Part shown: positions 13,501 through 28,500 of the stretch, one piece after another
Numbering within the stretch: the stretch's first letter is position 1
Layout of the letters: each line of letters begins with the position of its first letter
Made by a program: the position numbers and the translations under genes
The notes under the pieces: model-generated
Database searches by the model: none
What the model was told of the DNA's origin: nothing
What the model saw: only the letters and a program-made list of their open reading frames with translations
DNA from: Burhinus oedicnemus
Lineage: Eukaryota; Chordata; Aves; Charadriiformes; Burhinidae
Assembly: GCA_008921705.1 (NCBI GenBank)
Contig: VFFE01007601.1
Coordinates: 383,827 to 447,826, forward strand
DNA length: 64,000 nt
Direction of reading: 5' to 3'

Positions 13501-16500
13501 GGAATCTAGAAGGTGACCTGTAGACCAAGGGGAAGAGACAGAAATGGAGAGAGAATTTGGTAAGTCAGGCTCCCTCAGAGACACTGATAATCACACCGAA
13601 GACTCAAACTTGGAAAACATGCAAAAAACCCCAAACAAACAAACAAAAAAACCCACCAGCACCCCCTCAAAAAAACCACCAACAGCCAAAGCCATTGGAT
13701 TGTTAGAAATCACAGGGCAGATTTGGCAAGTCTGACATTCAAGCCCTTTCTCAACTAAAGAGCTCCCCTCTCTCTCCTGTTATACAGCTCTTCAGAAGAT
13801 GGTCTGTAACAGGAACATTGCACTGCTGCTTGCTCCACTGGGGTTTTCAGGAAAGAATCTAGTGGTTAAATCTCCCACAGAGAATTCAGTGCTTGCCAAT
13901 TGTATTTGGTGAACTCATCAGCCAGACTTCTTGCCTGGACAGACAGTCATTTCAGATTGTTTCAACCAGAATGCAGAGAATTTCTGTTGCCTGCATGTGA
14001 ACACCGAGCCTGTATGTCCAACTTCAGACGCCCTCCAATTTCAGTTGGGATTTCTCATACCACTACGCAGCTGCTTCTTTCTCACCTACCCAAGAATGAA
14101 AACTGGAGAATACCCTAAAAAGAGGCATCTTTGTGTGAGGTGTCTGATCAGGGAGAAAATAGTTCTGCAACAAATTCACCAGGGGTGAATGTATGTCATA
14201 GCTTCTCCTGCACAAAATCAAAACAGCTCCTTTTTGTGTCATTTTCCCATGCTGTTCACTGATAAAAGAGATTCCACATTAACTAGAAGAGAATTAGCCA
14301 GCCTTTTTGAAGCTGGAAAGTGACCTCTCACTTTGATAGGGCCATGAGTAAAGCACAGAGACAACCTCCACGCACAGAAAGTCCACAGATGTGTTAAGAG
14401 TGCCACTGACTGATGGAAGTCACTATCACCGTAGAACCAGAGCACTCTGAACACCCTTCAGACTTCCCCCCTCAGAATTTTCAGCACTAGTTGATGCCTA
14501 GAGAGAAGGCATCAGTAATCAAGAATCCCAAATGTTGTGATGGAAACAGACACAGACAGTTACATCAACAACGCATCTGGACCTGTCAACCACAATGTTG
14601 CTCTCAGACCACTTAATAGTTCTTCAGAGGCCACTGCTGTGGTAAAAACACTCCAACTCACCAACCTACCTTTGGTTCCATTTGGGAAAATGGCTGCACT
14701 CACAGCTATATGTCCCTTCAAGACATAGGTGAAGCATTCCTGTCAAAGAAATGTGTGCCATAAGTAAACAGGGAGAGGTAAAACTTTGTCTTCCCCAGGA
14801 ATGGAAAGAACAACTGCATCTTGTAGCAAATTGCGAAGGATCTGGAATGACTTGCTCATGCTCTCCTATGGCTGGCAATGTCAAAGTAAACCATGAGCAG
14901 AAAGAGTTTAAATTACTCTGAAGATCTTTCTCCACTAATTATGGAGAGTGTGTCACAAACTCAGACTGCAAGTTTAGCAGCAGGGTTCACCTGACGTACA
15001 TGACTGATTTTTTTTGTGGCTGTAGTTTTACTTCCTGAGCATACCCTACAGCATATTTTCATCACCCAGTGAACTATAATGATAAAATTAGTTTTAATTA
15101 AAGAAGCAATTTAAAATAAACAAAATTACATTGCTGAATTTCCAACACGGACCTTCTCAGATAAGACTGAGACTGGTTTTTGATATGGTACACTAGACAC
15201 AAACCACTATTGCAGCCTTGCATTAGACACTAAGCTTTGCACTAAATTAAATCCCCCTGACTCCCGTGTTGGACAAGCCAGTAATGTTTATCCTCAGCCC
15301 GCTGATTTTATTATTTCTTAGAGAAGATATGTCAGTTTGCAGATGAGAGTTGTGCATTTTAAGATAGAAAGGTGTCATTTTCTAAATCACTTAGTTTATA
15401 TTTTGGAAATCTGAAGTCTGACAGCCTCCTTTTCAGTCTTTATCAAAATGCTGTCACATAGTATTAAATAAATGATACTTGATAGAGCACTTTAACTATA
15501 TAGCAATAGGCATATTATTAATTTGTTTAAGTACCTCTAATAATAAGGGACAGATCACAAATCACACTGAGATGCCAACTTACCTTTTCATAGGCTGACG
15601 GTGTGCCAAAATGCATTGTCCTGGTCACATCTGTGGTACCGTCTCTTCCAGAGGTAAACAAAGATGCAGAAAGCAAAGCAATGAGGGGGAAAAAAAGATC
15701 AAAGTGAGAATGCACAGAAAACCCAGTCACACTGCAGCAAACCAACCAAACTCATAATTGGGTAAAGTCACCTGCTCTGTGCTACACAAGACTGATGATG
15801 CAACAGTTCCTAATCTCAAAATATACTGAATACACATGTCCCAGATGTAGCAATAATGATTTACAATTCAAAATGTTATCTTTTATTCATAAGCATCCCA
15901 AAGCTCCTTGCAAATTAGAACCTAAACTGCTCATATAAATGATGCTAATTTGAGGTTTAGCAACTGGTACCTGCCCATCGAGAACAGAACAGAGAAGGCC
16001 AAATTTAGACTATTTGTATGGAAGATGATTCATTAGCAGCTGAAAAATATATACTTATACACAAATGACAGCTACCAGCTCAGGAAAGGGAAGTGTATGG
16101 GGGTATAGTGCCCCTTTCACACTCAGGATGTCTTGTGCTAAGATTTCTAGAAGTTATTTGCACTTGGATAGGGGTCAGCCTGAGACATCAGAAACTGGCT
16201 CTAAGTTCCTTCTACAAATATCATTTTGAGCCTGCTGTCACAAACACAGAGGCTCTTGAAATAATGAGTTCCCTTTGAAACACTCACTCCTGTGCCTACG
16301 CTTTTCCCCAGCACACACAGGCCATGGTCACAAAGAACTCATGGTTTAACTTCTCAGCAGGGACAAGCAGAGCATCCCTGTCACAATACCATTGATGTCC
16401 AGCTTACATTGTATTCAAAGAGCTGCTTTTCATAGTGGCACTAAGGAAATCGTTAATTAGGCCATCAGAGGGGAGGAAAAATGATCTCCTTGTAAAAATC

Positions 16501-19500
16501 TTATCAAAGAATGTCTGTATGGTTCCTTTTCAAAGCTCTTCCTGAATGACACAACAAAAAGGCATAGCTCCAAAGACAAAGCTCATCTCAAAGGTGCAGC
16601 CAGGTCTGTCCTGCATCTTTCTGAACAAGCCACTTCTCATCTATTTACACTGGTTAAAAACATCACTTCTTTCATTTTCCAAGGAGTCAGAGTTCCACAG
16701 TAAACAGCTGCAGAGACTGAGGGCACTGAATGGCACTGTCAAAAATGCACTGAGTGAGTCAACAGACATGACGCCTTCCCAAAAACACACCTGAGACCTA
16801 AGTGGCCACTGAGAAACCCTGTCTCTGAATCTCTGTCTGGAAAAGCAAAGAACACCACAGGGCAGTGCTGTCCTGCTCCTTTGCCCTACCTTGTTCTGAC
16901 CTCGGCATCAATCAAATCTGCTCACATCCTGGCAGGGTAGGTGCCTCACTCGGCTGTGCAGGCAGCTGTGTAGGCAGCCCAAGGCTAAACATGAGGAGAA
17001 AGTTCTTTACTTTGAGGGTGGCAGAGCACTGCCACAGGCTGCCCAGAGAGGTGGCGGAGTCTCCGACTCTGGAGACATTCAAAACCCGCCTGGACGCTGT
17101 CATGTGCAACCTGCTCTAGGTGACCCTGCTCTGGCACGGGGCTTGGACTAGATGATCTCCAGAGGTCCCTTCCAACCCCTGTGATTCTGTGAAACCAGGG
17201 CAGTCAGGCCTGTTCCCTGCAGCTCTAACACCAATGTGCCAGGCGAGCAGAGCTGCGGCAGACAGAAACACACACCACCAGCTAAAGCACAGCTACCATC
17301 ACACAGGTAATGGGACTCTGATGGGAACTGCGCTTTTAGATCTTCTCCCCTACCCCAGACAAGGCTTGGCAGCAGCCCTAGTGTGCTGTCCTGAGCCTAG
17401 TTCAGGGCCTCCTGTCACAAGTCAGTCACCCATTGACTGATGCACTTGGCTATATTCAGAATTCCACAAACTGCCTCCAGAGGGGATACAACACACAGGC
17501 TCTCTGTGAAATGGCACTGCGGTCAAAACTCCACATTGCTATGCTTGCCACAGCAACTGTGAGCTGACCCTGCAGGTGGTTACTGGGAGCAGAAAACACA
17601 GCAGTTCAGCACCATTCATCTCACTCACTTGTACTGTGCTCCTGAGTCCAGGAGGTAGATCTCGTTCACAGACAGCGTTCTGTTGGTCTCAGGAACTGGC
17701 CTGTTCAGTTAAACACAAGGTTTTTTGTTCCACAGTTTTAAGGTCTCCAGCCCACGTCTGCAGTCCAGAAATCATATTAAGTGCAAGCTTGGATGTGTCG
17801 GCTCTGATTTCTTGTGGCAGTGATGGAAATCCCACACATGCTGAGCCAGGGATCGTACTGAGGAATGTATTTGTCTACAGTAAATAGCACTACAGTACAG
17901 AGAATAGCTTTGTGGCTTCCAGCAAAACCCTCAACACCTGTTCCTGGACAGATTTCAGAACAGTTTGCACTTCATACTCGTCCTTCCCAGGCTTCTACCC
18001 CACAAAATAGCCCTTTTCTGCCCCTGAGCAGATCACCATCATGATACATACATGCTGCCAGAAGGGAGACATCTTTATTTAGTAAGCGTGGAAGCTCTAG
18101 CGGAATAAAACAAGGTGACAATCAACAGTGACTACATCTCCCTGGAGTACTCTGTTGTGACTCCACAAAGAAGCTAGACAGCTAGGTTTGCTGAAGGATG
18201 AAAGGAGAAGCTGTGGTTCTCTTACTTGTAGTGAATGATGGCTCCATTTGGACCTGTACTTGATATGGTAGCAAAACTCAATTCAACAAAGTCTTTCTGT
18301 TGGCTGAAAGAAAAGATCATGATCACTACAGCACAAGCAAGAGGAGCACACCAGGCACCTGGGGCACCTGGAGTGCTCCATCCTCAATTTCACATCACCT
18401 CAGCCTTCCCCTTAGCCTTGAAAGCCATCTGGGCAAGCACACTCAGACAGGAGAATTGTACAGATCAAAGCCCTATCCTCCCAGCCATGTGGAAACCTGC
18501 TTTCCATCTCTATCCTTTCCTTACAAGCAGAAAATTCACCTCCCAGACCACCCAGGGAAGAGATGTCCTGAACAACTTCTTTGTTACTTATTTACTCAAA
18601 GGCATTTTTAGAGGTTCTGTTGATGTACACTTGGGAGTATCTCTCAATACAAACAGTGCTCATTCTCCATCAGAAGAGGAGGAAATCTAACTCTTACATC
18701 AACTCCTCTGTTGTAAGAAAGCAACTGTCTTGTATTTAAGTGTCCTAACCTGTGGTATTCCTCATCGCTATCTCAAAAGGAAAGCGGATAGGATCCAGTG
18801 GGTTGGGACTTGTATCTCCCAAGAGACCCAATTCTTCCCCAACTCTTTCAAGTGTTCAAAGAAATCCTGTAGCAATGGTTTGTCCTCAGGCAAAATATAT
18901 CTGCAAGTGATCTGGATTTCTAAAGAATAAAATAAAAACAAAGGATAAAAACACCACCCAGAAAACATCCTCATAGGGGATTTACTTTTTACCTGCGAAA
19001 CTCCTCTGCTTTGTCCGCAGCAATTATTTCTGTTACTGTTCCCTTTGGAACCTAGTGGACAAAGATGAAGGTTGAATTAGTACACCAACAGCAAAGAATG
19101 TGCTATATGCTTAAGCACTGGGCCTTGTCCGTGCACTATGAAACCCAATCTTGAAGTGGCCTCTTTCCAGGTTTTCTGTCCTCATTCCTCAGTGGTGACA
19201 AACATAACCTAGCAATATTGGTCATGGCATGTCAGAACCAGGAAGCAGAGATGGTCACAGCAGGATTGTGCAGTTAGTGCAGTATTGACTTTACAGAAGT
19301 TAACATCTCACAAGACAACACCTCTTCACAGACAGGTTACACTAAGCTTAAACAGTTCCTTCCAACAGCCTATGGTATTAGCAGAATTTTTATGCTTTTA
19401 AATCAGAAATGGAAGCAGTTGCAGGAAAAACAAAGGATGTCAAATTTTACTTTTGGCATTAAATAAATTAAAACCTGTGACACAACTTTCCCAGGACCGG

Positions 19501-22500
19501 ACAACAGGCAAAGGGGAGCAAGAGCTAGGTCTCATAACTCCTGAGGCAGACTTCTTGCAGTACTCAGACATGTAAAAAGGCACCTTTTGGAAGTCATCAA
19601 GCCATCCTCATAGGTAAAGTATGTGCAAAGACATGCAGTAACAGAGACGGAGCCGAGCTTAGTAAGTTGTTGTGTAACACCTGGCACTCTGCACCTTGAC
19701 TCTGTACCTCTAACCCAGAGTAAATGTGAGTAATTTTTATTTATCACATTTACCCTGCACATGGGCATGACTGCACCTCTCCATTCATAAACACAAAATC
19801 TGTCCATACTGCCAGATAACACCGATTATCACAAGAATAATTCCAAAGTATTGTACCAAACTGGATATTATTTCATGATTTACACTACCACACCAGCAAA
19901 AGACAGTATTAACACTATATTAAGCCTGTTCAGGTAATTTCTCACCTGCTCTGGCTTTGGTCTGTGTAAAATGAATAGGAGTTCATTTTCAAAAAAATTA
20001 ATTCAGCCTTGGATGGAAGCATGACTGAAATCCCCACCCCCCAAAAACAGATAAAACTCCAACTGTTTCCCCACTTTTACCTAAGGCACTATAAAGACTA
20101 TCAAAAAGTTTATGCTAATGAAGAATTCTACATAGCAATAAAATCTCCAAGTTAAAAAAAATTAATACACTACCTCTTTCTCCAGCCAGTTAAAGAGCTC
20201 ACACAGGGCAACAGCATCTTTAATCTATGTTAAAATAGGCACAAGAAAAGGGAATTGAGAAGAAAAAAGATTTACCAAGCCTCAGTATAAACAGTTTTTG
20301 ATGCAAAAGAATTGGACCTGTAAGTTTCAAACTAAGAGAGGATTTAAGAGTTCTTTCCAGGTTCTGCATCCTGTAATTAATACAAGCACTGGAAAAGTAT
20401 CTGGACAATGAAATAAATGCTAATAAAGGTTTACTGCTGGGAAGTATCTTACTGTGAAGAATTACCAAGAACTCAGCAAACGCTGGCTTTACCCCACACA
20501 TGCCCTTCAAGTCTCTTTTGCTTCAGCCCACAAGATCTTGCATTTCAGATCATGGAAGGTAACCACACGACACATCTGGCGATGAGACAGGGGAATGTGC
20601 CCTTCACACACACGGGCACCACACAGTCTCTGTCACACAGCTTCTGGCTTCTCTCTTGCCTGATGACCCCCATTTTTCTTTCTACATGCTTGCAGTATGC
20701 AGGGGCAAGAAGCAGGAGACAAGTGTACAAGAGCAAGGCACAATTTTGTCCTCAGGTGGCAGGTGACAAAGTGTCTCGCTCAGTACAAGTATTTTTACTT
20801 CCCCCTAACTAACAGGGAAAAAAAACCATTGAAATAGAAAGTAGCAGTTCCCAAGAAACTAGCAGAAAATATGGGACAGAATTGCCAGCCCTGCTTTAAC
20901 TGGCACATTTCTCCTGTTGTGAAAACTGCTGCTTGAAAATTAACAGGAAATAAACAAGAGAAAACTTCAGCCCCACCATGAACCTGTTTCACAGACAGCT
21001 TCTTTGCTTGACAATATGAAGCTTCCTGGGAAATCAGGAAATCACTCATCTCCAGAGTGTCACGATGATGACACAAAAACAGAGTGCTTTGAGGACACTG
21101 GCTGCTTCTGAACATCTTGGCCTGTGTTTTGCACCATGTGTCAAAGAATTTCTCTGTGTTCTTTAGACTGTGTTTATTCAAGTGATAACAATTTGAAGAC
21201 TCCACTGCGAAAGACAACAGAACTAGCAAAGGCGAGAGAACATCTCTTTGAGGGCCCATACTCTAAACAACACTTCTTAAGTCTGCACAGTCATCCAACA
21301 GAGAAAGGCTGATTCCTCACACCAATGCAAGTGTTGTTCTTCACTCCAAGGGAATGCTAAACAAGCAAAAAAACTGCTTCAACAGCAGTAGATGTCTGAC
21401 ACAAGACCATTTCTATCCTGCCATCCAAATTCTTATTTGCTTTTTAATCCAAAACACTAAAACTGAAAGAAAAATGTAATTTCTTTCCCTAAACATAAAG
21501 CAAACCTTTTGCCATGTGCAAGGAGGCTCTCAAGGCTTCACTTACATGAGCTCTTCTCATGCCTTCTGTTTCCGATGCGTTCTTCACAGCTTTTGCAATG
21601 CAGATGGGGGTATATGGGGTGAGGTATCGGTAAGCCTGCAGCAGAAGGACAGGGATTACTTGTGGATTACTCAACACTACATAATCCCACAGGTTTAATA
21701 ACTCAGCCTGGCCACAATTTGTACTTTGGCAGTCTCTCTCAACCTTCAGTGCTATGAGATGCTGGTTGCCAGTAGTCAGTTAAGTACACTGGGGAATAAA
21801 GAGGAGAAACAGTCCCTGACTGAAGGAAGAACAGCCACAGGGAAATCCAAGGAACTAGAGGGTCAACAGCTTGTCATGAAGCAGAGTGAAGATCTGGATA
21901 TCCTAAATACCATATATATCAATGTCTGTCACATATATCAATTCCTGTTATTGATGTATACTAAAGGCCCAGAGACAGTCAATAAGAAACACCAATCCCA
22001 GGAACTTAGGCTGTGCAAACAGACCAAAAAAATCACCTTGACTTGTTATCTTACTGTTACCTTCAGGTAGCAGGGAGCAAAGGGTACCCTGCTCAGGTAC
22101 TGAGCATTGGAGTTGAACCTGGAGGTTCCCCCAAGGCTCTGGCTTCTCCAGCACTGAGCATCACCACTTCTAAGGATCAGCAGCTCTGACAAGCACATCA
22201 AGGGCCCAAGAAACATTAAAGGCCTTTGCAAACCTGAGCTTTATGTGCGGTCCACTGCTGAAAGGAGCTTACATCAATGATTTGAGACAAAGCTTTCCTG
22301 TGGCTGGACAGGGTGGCCCTGCATTAAGAACTAGTAACTGATCCCTTACCACCATGTACTTTCCCAAACATCAGTTGTCCTTAAATTAGCAGGAATGCTT
22401 GGCTGGTTCTGAGCACATCTTCAGAAATTCACCAACTGAAGTGACTTGCCCAAGCCTCATCACACTTGGCATCAGAAGAAGGAACAAAAATGAAGTCTTT

Positions 22501-25500
22501 AGCCTCACAGTTCTCTGCTCTACCCGTTATATACCAGGGATGAGCACCTACATAAGCACAGTCCAAGCAACATGTTGTTTTCCTATTCTCAATGCACCAG
22601 CACACAAATAAACACAACTCAAATTCATTGGAAAGGCCTGGTAGACCCTCAGCAAAGACCACTTTCACACAAATCCTACAGGCTTACAGTCTCCAAATTC
22701 TTAAAAATAGCAAGACAATTACATTACATTATGCAGAAACTAAAGTACTGAAGAAGTCACAAGAAAGTCAGGAAAGTCCTTTTATCAGAGTCAGGACAAA
22801 ACTTCTCAACAGTCAGATTCTTAGATTGGCGTGCCTTTTACACATACTGGTAGGTTCTATTAAACTCCTGTGAAAAGTATGTTTACATGCAACTGTAGGC
22901 AAATCTATAAAGGGTTTGCAGATCTGTGTTTAATAATGGACTGGATTTTTGCCAATGTCAATATTTGGCTTTGATGGAGACAGGTAGTAGATGGACTTCC
23001 AGCACTGTGGTTCTTCAAAGCACTCCAGGTCAGTTGCTCAGCTGGCGTAAAGTGGTGTAGAGCTAGAGAAAAATACCCAGAATGAGGAACTGGGAAACCT
23101 TTGGCTCTTTCAGTGGTTTTTTAATCAAGACATTTCAGTCCTTCCTCTCCTGCTTTCTATCAAACAGAGCTCCTTAAGGCAGGGACTCTCACATTGCGTA
23201 CAGAGGGGATGTAGCACTATAATGACTCAGTATCAGTCAAAACTTCCAGTGCTAACGGGGTAAATAATGTCACTACAACTCATTACATTCCTTAGCCTAG
23301 GCCAGACCTGCTGTACTTCTCTATAGGGATGCTCTGCATAAATCATCTACAGTAACTTACCCAAACTGGGGTTAGTTCATTGACTCCAACTACAGCAAGG
23401 GGTATTCTACTTTGAAGTCAAAAGAGCAATAACAATTTATCCTGAATTCTCCATATACTCTACGCTTTCTGCTACCCTGAATGAAAGAGAGTGGGGAAAA
23501 ATCTCAGTATTCCATATTAAAAGGCAATTTGCACCTAGAAATGGATTGATGGTGTCAGAAGATTTAACCCTGGGCAGGGGCAAAAAGCTGTCTATCTTGC
23601 GCATGTATACATCACATTGTTTTTTAAACTGCACATTCCCTCAAGTCAGTACAAAAGCACAGAGAGCCACATCCCATCTTAAACGGATACATTGAAAGCA
23701 ACAAAACTTTCCAGACCTGTTTGGTCTTACCATCTGTCCTAATGCACCAAGTGCAGTGAAGCTATTAAGGTACATAAGTGAATGTTATTGGAAAAAAATA
23801 ATGCATGGTTCCTGCTATTTTGGCCATGAGAGCTGGAGAGCTTAGGCAGAGATTTGTGCTGGTATCAAACTGTGGCAGCCTGGGGATACAGAAACAGACC
23901 CTGCTCTTGGGATTTTGTCTTTTGGAAGACACAAAGCTGAGACCACTCTTAAAATTCCTGTATACAGAAAAAGCCTTCAGGCCCCATGAGTTAGCTCTGT
24001 TGCCATGGATAGGGCTGTATCATATGCATGCCTACAGCACAACCATGCAGTACATGAAACAGGCAGGAGGTATCTCTCTGCCTGGTGGAGGCAGAAACCT
24101 GGTGGTAGGTGAATTCAGACTTGCAGCCAAACACTTTTTACAATTTAGTTCTTCCTTCAGCGACCCCTTCATCTGAGCCCTGTGATTCTCAGGTGGGAAG
24201 CCTGGACTGTTTAGTAACGCAACACAAGCGCAGATTCTGTTCACCAGGTCTGGTCTTCCAAGGCAACATCTGGAAAATACCCACTGGTTCCTGATTTCCA
24301 GCCATATTTACTCACACTATCTGTTAGGTACTAGATATCTCTGTAAACTGGATGGCGCTCCAGAGAATGTGTAGCAAACAAGAGATGTACACAAGATGCA
24401 TGGAAAACAGCTTATTTGTCCATAGTTGCTGCTGTGTCCTTCCCCAAGTATCTCCTTTCACGACTACTGGAATATTAGGTGGACTGCGGGACTCCAAGAC
24501 AGCCAAGTTCAAGTACAAGGGTAAGATATAGCAAGTACAGCTGTACAGAAGTTATTCTGATGCTACAGCTGTCCCTCAGCAGATGCACTCACTGCATGGA
24601 CAACCAGTGCCTGCAGGTTATCCATGTCCTCACGAGGTCCCTGCTGCAACAACTCTGTCACCCTGTCCCTCCTGTCTTCGATACAAGACATCACATATTG
24701 CCCGATATCCTCAAGCCACTGAAATAAATAAGGGGAACCATCTTTATACACTCAGATCAAGCCCAATGCCTCATCCTAAAAGTCCTGTCCAACTTTCCTG
24801 CTTCAGTTTCTGCAAGTTTCCAGCTCTTACTGCTGGTCCACATAAGGCTGATGTTCCAGCCATGGGCACAGTGACCCAAGATCACCCTGCTCCCTCTCTC
24901 CCTCCCCTCTCTCACTGCACTTGTCTTATCTTAAGCTGACAATTCTTTGGCTAAATCGGCTTAGCGAGTTGGAAGGGCAGCTCCAGCAAGAGCATCCCCA
25001 GGATTAACAACCCCTTGATACCTCAGCATGGCTGGATCCCTTCCGTACAACCTCCAGCCTGCATCATGCTTTGCAGAGGGGAAGCTGAGGCCAGCCACCC
25101 ACATTAACACCGTTCCTGACAATGCTGAGTAGAGGGGAGAAAAGTATTTTCCCTTGGAAGGGCCACTAACCTTGGGAATAGCCTCAGTCAGAGCATAGCT
25201 GGCTTTGTCACTGAGCCACACTTTCTCCTTGGGTGAGAGGCCTGCAGCAACAGCCTGCAGCTCTGACAGGATAGATCCATAGGGCATCACTTGGATTTTA
25301 AACTCAGGTTCCAGGGTGGAGTCAAGCTGTAAGTGCTCCCTCACAGCTGGGTCCATCATCCGGTCACCGTCAATGAAGAGCCTTAGAAACAAATCAAACA
25401 GAGCAGATGGGTGGGACCACACCTGACAGTGGTTTAAGTAAAGGAGGGAAGAAGAAACCATTCTGGTGACATTTCAGGGAGAAAGGAATTTGTTAATTAT

Positions 25501-28500
25501 GTCCTATACTTTGTCCTATATTGTTTTAACCGCTGGCCTTCACACAGCTTAAATCCTGCTTTGAAATTAAGATGTCCCACCCTGCTGATAGGAAAGGAGC
25601 TGATAGTGTTTTTGTTTGTATGACATATTCAAAATGGCTGCATCCCATCACTGCGCATCGAGCAGGAGAGAGTAACAGAGACAAATAATGGTTATTTATT
25701 TTTTTTTTAAGAGCAACATCTGGAAATAGAAAAGCTACTGTTGTTCTAAGTACCACATTGTTCTTGCTTTCACTGAATTGGAAAGTTCAGCTCAACCTTC
25801 ACATACAACCTGTACTCACCCAGCCAGGTTTTACCTCAGATGCATCTAGCTAGCAGCTTGGAGATGCCTCTAAAAGATTCGTGCTTGCTGAGGCTCACTG
25901 TACGGGGCAGTCGCAGGAAAGAAGCCTTCTGTCATAAACCAGCCCTGAAACTTTTCTACACAGTCCCTGCACTTTTGAAGTGACTCATCAATGACATTAG
26001 AGAAAAGTTTTCCAATGCTGAGGCCAGTGCTGGCTCTTACCCACATTTCACCCAGGGCTCCAAGGGCCCTCCACATTATCTCAGGGTGACAGACAGAGGG
26101 GTCAGCCATCCTGCCCAAGGTCACCCAGCAAGTCAGCCAAGGTGCTGAGGAGTGCTGCCTCCCTAGGTCTGATCAAGGCAGGAGAGTAATTAACATTGAA
26201 GACAAAAGTGCTCAGAAGGGACGTTAAAGTGTCCATGTGTAGGTGTTTTAAAAAAACAAATGCTTTGCTAGAACAGGTCTCCCACAGAAAAATGCATCTT
26301 GGAGGACAGAAGAGGGGAATACAAGCACCTGATTGTGTTCATTCCTATGACGGCGTATGCAAAAAACACAGGATTGTACTCAACATCAGAGCCTCGGAGG
26401 TTGAAAAGCCCTGGAAAATAAGAACGCCAAGAATCACAGTCCTGGTTCACCTTTTGCAACATTAGAGAAAGCCAAAAATAATCTCAGCAAAATACAGTCA
26501 AGCAATGAGTCGTCATGGGTGCAGGCTGTGGGTCCAGCTCCCACCCAGCTGTCCCACGGCCTGCTCCTTTTCTGGCAATCCTAAGTTTTTGCCAGGAGAT
26601 GGCACCAGAACTGCAGTTTAAACACTCCTATCGGGCAAGGAAATTGGGGTTTAACTTCTGAAGGACAGCTGGCTTGCAATAAAGCAGGTACAGGCAACAA
26701 AGATAAGGACACACATAACAAAAAAAAGTAGTGTTTGCTCTTTCTGGTCTGTGCAATGCAATAAAAGCTCACTTCTCAACAGCCACGAGACTTCAAAGTT
26801 ACAAGTTATCATTTCATTCCAATGCTTCTTTTGATACTTAACGGAAGAGGGAGACACAACAGGCAAGACTAAAATACTCCAAAAAGGCCTCTCATTTGGG
26901 TGCCTCCAACATCTCAGATTCAGACTCCATAGTCTTAGTTTTTTTTAACGAAGATTTTATCTCTCACAACCCCAGGCAAAATCAAGAGGGGAACTAGATG
27001 TTCAGTATCTCCAAACTCCTGATTTTAGGATCAAATAAAAACCCCAGGGTATCCAATTAGCTGAAATGAGTTACTCAAGGCAATAAGGCCAGCCAGCAGG
27101 ACAGCTGGGAAAAGAACCAACATGTCCTAAATCACAACCCTGCACTGTATTCATCGAACCGTGCAAATTCTGCCATGAAAGTAAAAATAGAGTTTCCTTC
27201 TCCCCAGGGAAGGAGTAGGTCACTTGAAAGCAGGAAAGAGCCACAAAGAACTCTTTAATGCATGGGTACAAACTTCCTTGCTCAGCCGACTCTCAATGAA
27301 GTAAGGAGGCAACAGCCTCCTCTGTGGCTCTCTTTCTGTCCCCAGAAACTTGTCTGGAGTTTAATACAGTGAATTGAATTAGATAAAATTAAAGACAACT
27401 TGTCTCCTTTCCCTCTTTTGGATAGGAAATCAACCAGGCACCCAGCAATAAGCTTCTCTCATGACCTCCTCTGGTCCGTCTTAAAAACCTCAATTCATAA
27501 CCAAGCTTGGCTTTGCTGGAGACATTTAATCTGAAACCACCTCGGGGCACCAATTTATCATTAATTTAATTGGAGATGCGCCTGAAAAGGTGAGACACTC
27601 AATCTCTGCTCAAGCAGGCCTCCCCAGGGACGAGTCATATCACCACTCTCAGAAGTATTTCTTTCATGAAACAAGCTCTTTGCTCAGTGTCCCAGATCCA
27701 GGGGAGCCCACAGATCTCAGCAAGCTGGCTTCTCCCAGCACCAGAGACGTTGCGCTGGCAGTGCTGGAGCTAGGAACATACCACCTTCATTTCTACCTTT
27801 TCAGATCAGACACGGGGCACAGGCATTAGCGGCACTCACACTCTGCCAGCACTATGTTCCCACTGCACCAGTCTGCACATTGGTGATTTCTGCACAAAGG
27901 ATACACAGCACTAGTAACAACAGTCCTGGGAGAACCACTGCTGTTTCTGGCCATTCTCCCTTCCTACGCACTGGGCTGGGAGCCAGGGCGTGGAAACCTA
28001 GTCATCCTGGGGCCTCAAACATGGAGGGGACTCTAGTGGGACCCTGGGTTGAAATGATCTGGAAATCCAAGTTGAGCCCTGACTTACTGGTTTTAACCAA
28101 AGCATCTGCCAAACACTGGAGAGGTAGAGACCGACTTAAAAAGTTGTGACAATTAGGAAGATTGCCGTGAATGCTGTGTACCCCACCCTGGCCTTATGTA
28201 TACAAAGCCACATATTGCATTGCTTTGTTTATAGCCCAGCCTCCACAGCAGAAAAGTCTCCGTCTTCCCATAGGGTGAGGCAGCATTAGGATATTTTATA
28301 GCCAGAAAATCTCACAGGTCTTTTTTCTCCCTTCAAACTGCCTCAGGCTTTATATATAACCTTCCTTTCCCTTTGCCTGGGCTGTTTTTCAAAGGTGGTG
28401 ACTTGCTGTGTTTCCTGGGCAAAAAATGTACTCAGGAGCTGTACTGGTGTAAAAAGGCACTGTGTAGAAATACAGGCTCACTGTTTGTGACCTGTTATCA

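Larger units (their letters stand above)
10547..15583 (-). other. XPNPEP1: XPNPEP1 introns 15-19 (between exons 15 and 20)
   Basis: These introns are all about 0.7-1.2 kb (14,740-15,583; 13,518-14,669; 12,478-13,343; 11,701-12,400; 10,547-11,601). They hold the A/C-rich tract near exon 17 and the CR1 fragment in intron 19; otherwise they appear unique. Confidence 0.8.
15645..25170 (-). other. XPNPEP1: XPNPEP1 introns 9-14 (between exons 9 and 15)
   Basis: Intron 9 (21,636-25,170) is 3.5 kb with no recognised repeat. Introns 10-13 (20,225-21,545; 19,052-20,173; 18,304-18,992; 17,701-18,225) look unique. Intron 14 (15,645-17,628) contains a CR1 fragment. Open frames of up to 154 codons here have no family motifs outside the exons. 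Confidence 0.8.

Noticed and set aside
24961..25170. Extension of the exon 9 open frame past its donor
   Set aside because: The donor AAG followed by gttagt, and the phase-0 join to exon 10, give the conserved protein. The extension has no family similarity.
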